Source: Chrysaora quinquecirrha
Lineage: Eukaryota; Cnidaria; Scyphozoa; Semaeostomeae; Pelagiidae
DNA: 64,000 nt
Assembly (NCBI GenBank): GCA_014526335.1
Contig: JACTAT010000014.1
Coordinates: 5,233,840 to 5,297,839, forward strand
Direction of reading: 5' to 3'
Shown here: positions 12,101 to 24,700 of the stretch, in pieces
How positions within the stretch are numbered: position 1 is the first letter of the stretch
Layout: each line of letters begins with the position of its first letter
Notes under the pieces: generated by a model
Told to the model about the DNA's origin: nothing
The model's database searches: none
What the model saw: the letters and a program-made list of their open reading frames with translations, nothing else
Position numbers and translations under genes: made by a program

Positions 12101-15100
12101 GTTGGACCCAGACTCTTGGAAATAACAGACGTTTTCTGAAGCCCATTTGCAAGCATGAGATATAATTGAAAGACCAAGGAATAAAGAAACGTGGAGTTAA
12201 ATGAAACTTCACTCACCATCTACATCTGTTACTGGTTCCTTCAAAAGAACAAGTTTTTGCAAGACTTGTTGTAGACTTTCTTTCATGCTTTTGCGTTCTG
12301 ACATCAACACCTTGACATCCTTTTTATGGCTCTTGCTTTTACCAAACCGGGTTTTATCTGAATTTCCCTGAAAGAAGAAAGTAAAAAATAAGTTATTTCA
12401 AAAGGCCAGGCTACGATGGAAACTGATTTTCATTTCAAAATGCAATACACATTTTGCCACTTGGTATTTAAACTGCAAAGACGTATTATATAGAGTAGCT
12501 GAATGAATCACGCTGGTGAATGCTGGAACCATCAACCTTGTTTTCCGGCCCCAAGCACGTCTCATCTCGATTCTCGAGCCAATTAGGATAGTATGACCGT
12601 TCCTAAACTCTAGCTGTTCTGGCCTGGACATTAAGTCCGTTTTGATCAACACTGCAGATATTCTAAGCAACGGAATGCAAGGAATTTCGTGACACTGCTA
12701 AGAAACTGAATAGTAAGGAACAAACTTTATCTACGTTTTGTCACAATGCATTCACATCTGCTCGCCTAGTTTCGTAAGCCAGCTTTGAGGGAGTTTATGA
12801 GGTCAATCAAACATTGGAAAAACCAACTACAATGCAGAACAGTTTCAAAGATGAGACATGAATAGCACAGCGAGTAGAGAGGGTCTGATTTGTCATGGGG
12901 ACGAGGCTTAAAACTACCCTGAAGCAATCTCCATTTGAGTTGTTGTTGCTGCAGAAGATAAAGGTTTCTGGTTGCAAGCAGTAAATCGAAATGTAATAGT
13001 TTTGGTTGTTATTTGCAATGATGAGCTGCTTCCCAACAAAAACTGTAAAGCATCGCAATTATAAAATGTTTCAATAGACAATTTACTAGATATAGACAGG
13101 ATTTAAATCTTACCTCTAAATTGAAAATTCCACTTTCAGGAATCGAAGGGGTGTCTTTGCAATTCTTTTTGTCTTTACCTAAGAAATAACAATCAAGATT
13201 TTAGAATCGGAGGAAAACTAGTAAAGACTAGTACTTCAAATTTAGTCACTTTCCAATTAACTACTGAATTGCATATATTAACGATAAGAGAACATTTGAA
13301 GAGAAATATGAACAAAGGAAAACCTTTTGACAACGAAGATTTTTTATCCTTTTTGTTGGATTTGCTTTTACCTCGTTCTGAATCCAGATCAGAAACGGTA
13401 TTGAGGTTTCCTGAACTCTCACAGCGCATGCTCTCATAACCACTGCTGACACCTTCTGACGGCAGACCAACTAAAGAAAGAAAAGGGGATCTGCAATCAT
13501 TTTTGAACACTAAGCAATTAAAGGAGAAAGGGCGCACGAAAGAGCAACAAAAATAGTAAAATAAAATGCCTTTTGAGCTTTTACGGTAAATACATAGAAG
13601 ATAATTCGAATGATCCAATAATTATTCTACTTACCCGCTTTCGGAATTGCCAGAAGGCTTCCACAGCTACTTGCACTGTCGAGTCTACTCGCTGTTCCCC
13701 TCCTAAAATCAAAATTATGACAGAAATCAGTAATGACATTACCAACACAACATAAGGCATTAATATTTATCAATGCCTTATTCGGCACTGACAAACATAA
13801 TAAACATTCACGATCACAATCATCATGATCATGATAATCATTAATCAAAACAGAATCATTAGAATCATTATCATTAATCATCGAGATCGTAGCCATCACT
13901 ATTATTACTAGGTGAAAGAAATCAAAGATCCTAGGCAGTTAAGACCATGATCACTATCACCAAAATAATCATTTAGAAAAACAATATCGAATGTCAACTA
14001 TCATTGATAATCATAACAATCATCATCATGACGATCACTAATCATTACAAATCATAAATATGAAAATCATTGATGATCTTAATCATAACGATACGAAATA
14101 TCCTAATCATCAATGACCACAATCATAATCATCATGACAACCCATTATCAAATCAAATCACAAATACCATAATCATTAATGATTGTGATCATAATCATTA
14201 ATCAAAGCTAATCACTCACCCGTCCTGATCTTTTGACGTATAATTTTCCGTAGAATCTTTTGAAAATCAGAGCGAGGTTCCCATGGTTGAACATCTTCGT
14301 GGTCAGGCCTTTCGCTTGCATTTTGCGAATCAGTATGCTTCAAAAACTCTGAAAACGAGGCTTCTCTTTGTTTACGTAGCGTATCCGTGAGATTGAGGCT
14401 ATCGATGTATGAAGGATCAAGTCTTTCTTGTGACGTCACAGTTACAATAATGCTATCATCAGTACTTTTCTTTTATTATCATAATCATAATCTTCTTGTA
14501 TTATATTCATTTCTTCCTTTTCTAGATATGATGAAATTAAATCCGGTTCCATATCCGCGATTTCTTGCTCGACATCAAATCGTTCAACGATTTTCGACAC
14601 AAGATCGCGTTCGAATTCACAAACAGTTCGCTGACTACTCGCAATGGAGTCATTAGAATTACTACCGTGAAGCGGGCAAGGCTCAGTTTCATTTTGACTT
14701 TTCTCTGTTCTTAGGAAATATCTATCAAGACTAGCAGTTCTACTTGGCGGTGACTCATCTCGGCTGCTTTTCCTTCCACGTGTCGAATTAATTTGTTCTT
14801 GCGACGAGAATTGTTGCGATGAAGATCTTTCTCGATAAGAGTGAAAAATCGGTCGATTTCGTCGTTGTATGAAATTATTTATAAGGCCATTCGAGTCAGA
14901 TTTTGGGCAGCCAGGTACAAGAAAATAATATGGCGTGGAAGGATGTTCTAATGCTTCTCTTGCAGGTTGTGATAGATCATATTCACTTAGTTCTTCTTTG
15001 CTCAGAGATCGAGTCAATGTTTTTGTTGATGATTTATCAATATGATCACTAAATGAAGCCAATAAGGATTGTTCTGATTTATAAGTTGTGTCAACTGTTT

Positions 15101-15744
15101 TCATCTCCGTTGTATGAATGCAAGTACTACTCGTGCTATTATTTTTCAAATTACAAGAGCAATGTTTCTCAATTATTTCTGGTTTGAATTCAATGTCATC
15201 ATCATCATCATCATCGGAAATACTTAGTTCTTTTTCTAATAAATCATCTTTCGATGGGTAAATCCCATTTGGTGATGGAGGCCTTTCAAAATCAGTCAAT
15301 TCCGTATCGCTTACCGCTTGTCCTTTAGGTCCAACGTAAATAACAGTATCACAAGAATCTTCGGCGGCGCTTGTCGTAAATTCGGAATCACCGATCGTAT
15401 CTGATTCGCACGCTCTCGTAACCAACATCGGCTGAACTGGCTTTGGTCTCCTCCGCACTCTACGTGCCTCATCGCAGGAGCTATCTCCACCTGATGATCC
15501 ACTTGAGTACTGCAAGAAATGATTTTAATTGGTTTTAATCATATTCACAATCATCATCAACTGCATCATCATCATCACCTGCATCACCACCACCACCACC
15601 ATCATCATCATATCTCATCGTTATCAGCATCATCATCATTTGCATCATCATAATCACCACCACAATCATCATCGTCACCATGATCACAATAATCATCATC
15701 ATTATAATTATAATAATCATCATAATCATCGTCATCATCATCAG

Positions 15745-15777
<33 letters not shown>

Positions 15778-18700
15778 AATCATCATCATCAGCATCATCA
15801 TCATCAGCATAATTAACCACAATCATTATCATTTCAATCATGATCAAGATCATGATTACCAATCATAATCATCACCAAATCATGATCACAATCATCATGA
15901 CCGCAAAAGCAACCTAAATCATAAAAGTAGAAACGTAAGGTATAAACCAACCCTGCTTTTCTTTCTTCGTGATCTGTGTATTCTTGTCGTTACTTCCATT
16001 GTCGATAGTGTCTCAGTATATTTCTTTGGATCGCCAGACACAAATGCAGTCAATGCAATACGAGATGAAAGTGCTCCAAATGCCTCACGTAGCAATACTG
16101 TTAATTTACTATCTCGATGTGGTATATGTTTAGCACCATTTGCTAATGCAACTAAAATACTACCAAGATTGGACAAAGACAGCCAAGACCCTTGAGATTC
16201 TTTATTTCTTTTTGCTCGTTTGCATCCAGATAAATCGATGAAATGAAACCTTGATCTGCCTCCATGAACTGGAAAAAAATAAGTCAAATCACTAGCTGTG
16301 TATAGGTTTCGAACAGCATTTAAATTATTCAAGGCCAATGCATTACATTGGTTTCAGTATTGTCATGGATTGTAATGGTTTCAGGTAACACCGCAGTGTA
16401 CTCAGACTACCAAACTGTATCATTTCCAGGTAGTCCACTGTACTTAACCTTGTTAGTAATTAAACAATTATATATTTTCACATCGAATAAAATATGCCAG
16501 TTCATTGGCAGATGGTGACAAATGTTGGAATTAAAATAACTTAATAAAAGGTAATTCTTGAGAAATCGTATATCTGTAGGTTTTGCTGCACAAATCTTTC
16601 GCATAATTGTTGTGAATTAATTTACAAAGATCGGTGCTTTATTTCAAAGGGAATTTCTGAGATGATAATCCTAAGATCAAGATAAAAGAGTACGAGGACA
16701 ATTTCAAAATAAATAATAAATAAAATAGATTTCATAACTTACTATCGCCTGTTCCAACTTTGTCGATAAGATATTGGTAAACATGAAAAGTGAAGATCAT
16801 GTTTGAATTTTGTCTTTCACATGGGTCTTCATTCGGATCGATGTTGTGTCGTCATGACTCGGTTTTGTTCGTGAAGCTACGGCTGCGTCAAAATAGAACG
16901 ACGCCTTTTCGGCAGATGGGGCTCGCAGCTCTGTGAAATCTGCAAACTAGAAAAACATCCATCTTAAGTTCATAAAGGATTCTGCTTATACCAGAATGCA
17001 TTGTCAAGCAGCCTTACTTCTAGACAGCTAGATTTACAAGTTCTGTGGAGAAGCATACGTGAAAAATCTACTTAACAAATCCACCTAACAGTACAGATTA
17101 CGATAATGATAACAATGATGCATCTTCTAGACTTATAATAGAATCTCCTACTGCAGACTTATCATCCTCATCTTGACAGGAATCTTGGATAATCTAGTGA
17201 TTTTATTATAGTTCTGTTATATTGAATTTTTAGTATATTTGTTCCATACACATAGTGGATTTCGTAAACTTATTTGTACAATCAATTCAGTTCTATACTG
17301 CTATATTTGCCTCTGAGCATGGAAGAACAGGGAGGTTCTGACAGGGGCTTCCGGGAGCAAGGAAGAAGGACTTTAAGTCCTGGGAGAAGGGGAGCATGGT
17401 TCAACGAAATAATGGAACTAGAGAGTAGGAGCACATAAACATTTGGGATTATTGAGATGAGAGGGTAAGAACAGTGTAATGAGGAGGCTCATTTTTTAAG
17501 AGGAGTGAAACGTAAACAACGAGGGAGCAACGATCTTCCTGAAAGTATAGCTAACATACTCACTTGAACTGGTCCTGTTCTTTCTTGTTGTAAATAAAGA
17601 CTCGGTGACGTGCTACAGTTATTTACACTACCAGATGCTACAAATTAGAAATGAGCAAACGATTAAACTTGACGTTAATCATTAAAGTTATGGATTATAT
17701 GATGTTAAACGTGTAGAGATATTTAGGAGGATTATCTTACCTTGGTCTGCGAGCAAATCTTTGAGATTTTCTGATTTGCCAACAACTTCGATCGCGGAAA
17801 CTCTGACGGAAAATCTTGCTCCAGTTCTAGATAAATAAAGAGGAGATATTATGTAAAATATATAGAAAACACAATGAATTAATAATGAATTAATTATGAA
17901 CTAATCTCGGCTATTATTAACACAGATCGATAAATGAATAGATAAGAAGAAGAATAAAGCGCAACATAAACGAACCCTATAGCTGTAGGTAGACAAGTAA
18001 TAAATGAAACAAAGAAATCAACAAAAATTCAAATGCGATAGAGACTTGGGCCAATGAGATGAAAAGTCCGCTGAAAGTCACTTAATATGGATGTTTGACT
18101 TATAAGAAATATTTCTAGCTCTTTGAGTAAGATATTAAGAGCTCAGGTATGACTAACATTGACTAGTATTTAGCAATGTCTAGTTAGTGCAAAGATTTGT
18201 GTAGATATCCGAATGTAAAAAGGTTAAGAACGTTTGCCTATTCGCAATCTGTGACAATCATCAACAGTAACAAATGCCATAAATCGCTGTACCAAGATGG
18301 CAAGAGTAAAAAGACACTAATCTCGGCTAGATTCCATTTTTGCAACGTTTTACTGACTCCAGTAAAATAATTGACATCAATGACTAAAACCGTTGGTTGA
18401 AACATGTCCCTTTAGATTGGACCAAATTTCGAATTTGAAAAATCAGAGGGTTTTACTTTTCAATATCTTGAAAGGGCTGAAATTTTCAACGCTGGGCCTA
18501 ATGCATTATCAAGACACTATAAAAATATAACTGATTAACTGAGAAATATGATAGCAATGATACCTTTCCTTTCTGTCTTCAATGAGTTGATATAACCATG
18601 AAATCGCACTTGGAATAATACCAAGATTTTCACATCTATCGTCAGCACCAATCATCGTACTTGTTTTACCTTTAGAAAGCAAAACAAAATAGAATAATCT

Positions 18701-21700
18701 CAGTGCGTAACAACAGCCAAAACAGATAAGCAGTTTAGGCCTAGTTCAGGCGTCGTGCAGGAGTAGTGCCGAGCCAGCCGTATGGCACGACAAAGTCTCA
18801 ATACTTGGCATGACAAAGTCTCAATACTTGGCACGACGACTGATTCAGGAGTTGTTGCGTCGTGCCGTGCCCATTTTCTCCGTATTTTCTAGGTCTCAGC
18901 AGCAAATTCTATCTGCTGGTCTTACATCTTACATCTTAAGAGATGAAGAGCTGGCAGTGAAGTCCTTAACTGACAAGTTGTGGTAAGGCAGCGGGTTTGA
19001 TGACTGTACCAACGCCCTGCTAGTACCGTGCAACACGGTTAAATGGGGCGTGCCAGGATTTAAGCCCGACATAAAGTAACTAACAACCGTGACAGAGGGT
19101 ATGACTGACTAACCCGACATCTGGCCTTAGTGAAAGCGTGGTAATACAGTGTAACACAGGAAGATAATAGGTAACCGAAGAATCTGACCCACCTAAGTTT
19201 GGATGTCCATAAACAATGAACGAAGCATCTTCACTGTAATCCACAACTGTGTGAAGTAAATCAATCAGAGACGACGAACATATCTCGGGCTGAAAAAAAT
19301 TAAAAAATATTGCCATTAGCTACTAACTACCATGTCTTATAGAACATACAACACTATCGTATGTCCGGATTGCTTTAAAAAACGATGATATCTTAAGCCA
19401 AGCTTATGTCGACATAGCGCACAGTCAGAACTAGTTGCCGACTGCTGATCAGCGATTTTTCAGAACTAATTCATCGCGAACACAGTTCCAGAAACTTGGC
19501 ATGTTCTACTTCTTTGATTAGCTACCAACTGATTACCGTCAGTCGCAGCCGACCTGAGTGCTCTTGCGATCGCGATCAACTGTATCCTATAAGCTTTTTA
19601 TAGGAGGGGGGCTCTCTCTCGATTAGTTTATCTAGTGTCCTAACTGCTGGAAGGCTTGAAGGTGCTGTAACATCGTCGTCTAATCCAGCTGGCTCGTAGT
19701 GTCAGAAGCTTAGCGGGGTCGGGGTTCGAGCTCCAGTTACGGTAGCGTCACAGCCAGAGTCGAGGTCTTAATTAGTTAACCTACTACTGAGATCCTAGCG
19801 ACTGCCACAAAGTGCATCATTCCACCATCACCTTAACCATCTGCCAAGATGTAAAGTTTGTCAAGTTTCTTGATACTGAGATTACTTGCATTTCAAGGAG
19901 AATTAACTAATAAAAAGGTTTCTGATCTAAGAAAAAGCTTCAGGGAAAAGAACAAACTGCGGAAAAATTTACAAAAGATTTCAAAAGTTCACCTTTGTTG
20001 TTGTCGAGTCGAACATCGTATCGAATTGATAGAGCTTAGCCTCCTTTCCAAGCCTTGGCGATTTACTTGCATCACGGATATCACACAAATATGCCTGTTT
20101 CTTCTTGGGATCGAGTCTCAAACAAGATGGTGTATTGGTGTCATCCAAATCTGATACACGAAGCATCACTTTGACCTGAAGTAGAGTTAGAAAATAATTT
20201 AAAAGATGAATGAGATGACTGATGATCTTCAACGTGAAAACAGCTGATTACGAATTTCAATTTCTCACTCGTCTTAAAGATTATTATTATCAATTTTCGA
20301 TCAAGATACGATCTTCACCGCTGACCACGATGACTTGAAAGAGCATATTGTTCAAAAGACTTCTCACAAGCTTTCCCAAAGGAAACAACGTTCGGTGTTC
20401 CAGGCATGAGTTATCGTAATCCATCCTATATCAAAAGATCTATGGGGGCGGGGGAGGATCTGCTCTCATCCTATGCACTCCTCCCCATTTGTGACAATTC
20501 CCCTGCAAAACTAGGATACCAGTCAAAACTTTGCGTAGAATATCCAGCTCTGACTTCCGTCTTAGTTTACAGTGAATCTTAGATTCTGAGGGTGTGATGC
20601 TTCATCATCTCAAAAGATACCAGTGTAAAAATACATACACCAAAACATAGGGAGGATCTATAGACTGTGGAGCTATCCTTTGTAGTCTGATACTCGTATA
20701 TTTCGTATCCTGTACGCTTACTCGCATTTCCAACCGATGCAGAACGATTAAGTGGTTGGTACAAATGCACAAAGCTTGCTAGAAGCATCTCTATGAGCAT
20801 CTCTATTTTCCTAAATCTACAGTAAAATCGTTGTCATCTCTGATGCTTTGAGTATAGAAAGCCATAAACACGAGGAGAGTATGGCAATGATGGAACTAGT
20901 AAGCCTAACTATAACTTTCCGTGGAGCAGAGAGACAGGGTAGTAACTCAATTTGTCCCTAAAAGCGCACGGATCATCAGATTAGCCTAATAAGAACATAT
21001 GATGATTGATTTCTCGTAGTCAATTTGTTCGAAGCCGGAAAATGATGCTTTGAAGTGTTGTAAGTAAAATATAAAGAACAATGATCGTCTCGAGCAAAGA
21101 GCCAAGTTTAATCCTTCTTAAACTTAGAAATAAAAGAAGCGAAAAATAAAACAAGAGAGGCAATGAAATATAAAAACTATCCGATTAAAAACGCGCTGTG
21201 AATCTTTCCAATGCCTTTTTAATTTCTTAAACCGATCAACGCGAGATTAATGCTGATTATTGCCCTTTTAATTACCATCAGGCATCAAAAAAGAAACAGC
21301 AAACTCAAAGCAGAGTCTGATTGAAGTATTACGCCTTGAGTTATTCCACGAGTTGTGGTTTTCGTTCATTAGGCCAATCTGATATTGACAGGGCGCTCAG
21401 AACTACCCTAAAGGCCCATTTCCACTTCGTTCGCATTTGCTGCTTGCTATCGAATTTGCAGTTCGCCGCTCTCTTGTGAACAGAATACAGCCTTCGTAAA
21501 CTTTTGCGAAAGCTTTAGCTTGACTTGCAGCGGCAATCAATATCGATTCGCGTTCGTCATTTTTTGATGGCTAGCCAACAGCGAACAGCGAATGCGAAAG
21601 AAGTGGAAATGGGCCTTAAGCATCAGGACATCCAATTCAATTTTTTTCATGTAAATGACTGTTTCTGAAGAGTTAAAGAGTGGGAAAGATGTAATGAGTC

Positions 21701-24700
21701 TATATTTAGACCTACCTTTCCATTTGCATCTCCGCTTTTTCTCGCAGCATTTTTGAATAATGAAGGAGGGGCCTGCGGAGGACATCTCATAATCAAGTCA
21801 GCGAAATTGGTTGGAAAAGCTCCTTGCTCCTGCGCAGATGTTGATGCTGCATCTGAATCTTTGTGTTTTGCACTTCGACGTGATTTGCGATGTCTTCGTT
21901 TTGACGAAAGACTCAAACGCTGTGCGGCTCTAAAAAACAAAATTAAATACAATTAAAGTACTGAATATGAGTTTACAATGAATACTGAAATTAATATATC
22001 CAATATAGTATGGGAAAGGTCGTTTATAAGACAAAGCAAACATTTTTTGGTTGAGAATTATAAAGTCGCAATAGATGATGTTTTTACTTTTCTTTCTTTC
22101 TGGAGACAGACATGTTAACGTACTCTGGCGACACTAGTATGATGGATGAACAAAAAAGGGGGAGAAGGCCCAAATGAATTTTCGACAGTAGGGGTCCGAG
22201 CAAGAGAGGGCTGAAATGAGAGTTATAGAGTATATGATATATAAATAACTTAATGTCACTGTGCTTGAAAAGTGTAATAAAGAAAATAAATGAAAAATTC
22301 AAGATTACAAGACAAAAAAGACAGGAATGGAAGGAAAATGTAAAACTGTATGATGGGTAATAGAATTAAATCCAAAGAAAAATAGAAGAGGGATGAACAA
22401 AACCGAGGGACGATTCACTCCTTAAAAATCCCGTACACTCTTAGCTAGAAAAACCTATTGTTTCATGGAAATCTCTTTGAAATCCTTCTGTTTTAGTTAA
22501 AATCTTGTACGGTTCGTAGAAGTGAAAATAGTAGGAAAATATGCAGAGTTTTAGCTATATTAGGGATCTAAGTTTTTAACTCCAATGTAGGCCTTTACTA
22601 AGCATTTAATTGATTATTTGAAAATAAAATTAAGGTCTTGATCATATGTATAACACTGAGAAGCAGCATAATTCTCTCAAGTTTTGCGCTCGTACATAAT
22701 ACCAAAGCAAGTCTCCAGTCTTTGTATATGAAAAATGGAAGCAGACGAGAAGGTAGCACAAAAAACAATCATAATAACTTCACATAACAAATAACTTACT
22801 TTGAAAAAGACATAAGATGAATTTGATATATCAACGATAACAGAATCCTTCCTTCAGGTATCTACCATAACAGTTACAGTAGTTGAACTGAACTAACTCA
22901 TTTGAAATTAGAAATAACGAACAAAGTTTGACATTGGGAGACAAATTAGCATAAGAAAGAGTTCAGAGAGATCCGCTTTTAGACAGGGATAAAACTGAAA
23001 GCATTATAACCTCGATTGAAATGACCAAAAAGATTTAATATATAAACACTAGAAATCTTTTCTAACTTATCATTTTAGACTTTGTATTCAGAAGATAATG
23101 AAAACTTTATCTGTGAATTTATTCCAAGTTATTCTGTTTGTAAGTGTTCAAACTTAGTTCCTTTCGTCCTTTATACTTATGAATCACCAATCATCTACTG
23201 TAAAACATGACAGAATTGGAATAATATATCTGAACCCTCAACGAATCAATCATGAATATGGTTTCAGTGTGATTATAAGAAAAAAGGAAATAAAGTGCAG
23301 CATTGAAAACTAAAACCTAAACTCAGCAAACGTGAATAAAAAGAAATGAAATTAATGAAGAAATAAATCTTGGAAATGTATACTTTGTTGGTAGGTACAA
23401 GAGGCATTTCACTCCTCGAAAAGGCGTACCAAGATTCCCATTGAAATGAAGGGATTTCCAGAGATTTTCAAGGGATTTCTATGATTAAATAGCAAAGCCC
23501 ATCAAAGGGAGTACGAGATTCCAAGGAAGTAAAGGATATGAAAACAAAATGTGTCAATTGATTATAGGTATTTTAGAATCATATAAGAGGTTTATTATAT
23601 AAAAATAAGAGCATCATAAAGAAAATTGGTATTTGTCTGTAAATATTTGAAAACTATTCGAAAAATCAGTGTATAGTTTCTTATAAGAGGTTTCTTACCA
23701 AAGAAATAAGTGTGCATGGAAAACTGGATGGACAGAAATCAATAAAATGCTCGTTTTTGGCATGCTCAATTTCTTTGCATGAAAGAATTGAACCAAACAG
23801 TAGATTCTCAACAAACCTGTCCTGAAAATATAGCAGTTGCCGTCTGTAATGCGATTCTGATAGCACGAATGATTCCATTTTTAAGAAAACAGCTCACATG
23901 TTGTTAATTTGAAACAAGACGTAGAAGTTTAGCAGGTTAAACAAGCATGATTCTGAACAGGAAGCAAATGAATCTTCACAAACAAGATTTTTCGTAGCGA
24001 GAGGATAGCTAACATCACAAGAAATTTACCGCCAATTTTGAATATGCATACGCTAGACAGTATATTTGTCTGCATGTTATAGTTCATAGCATTAGGAGAG
24101 CAACAACACAAAAGCATCTGCTTGCTGGGCTTAATTCTTTATGCAAATGAAAAGAAAGCCGATAGATACCAATGTCACGGAATGATTAACAAGAACAGAG
24201 AGACGAGGGAGTTTCAAATAAGGATTGTAGTGGATCAAAGAAACGGAGGAGGTGCCATGAGAAGGTAGCTTTCATGAGGAAGGAATGAGGCAAAGGGATC
24301 CATCTCCTTATTCTCTACAATCAATACAAAGTGAAGGTGAAATGGTATACATAGATCCTGTCAAGATCTCGAACTTGGCTGTGTAGCTACTGTTGCTGGC
24401 TCGACCTTACCGAGCTTCTAAGAGGCAAGCAAAGAAGAAGCAAAGCCCAGAATAGGGCTGCAGGGTTAGAAAGACCATTATCCAAACACATGAACTACTT
24501 GCAAGACTGAGAAAATATGAAAGAGGCTACAAAGAAACATCAAAAAAATGAAACAAAGAAATAAGGAAACAATGAAACAATGATACAAAGAGAAACAAAG
24601 AAACGACGAAACAAAGAAGTAACAAAACAAAACGAGACATATAAATAAAAAAACAATGAAACAAAGAAATAAAGAAACAATGATACAAAAAGAAACAAAG

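Noticed and set aside
15311..15502. Alternative frame in KIF26 exon 11 starting [11 protein letters not shown]
   Set aside because: It is a shadow of the conserved [13 protein letters not shown] frame.
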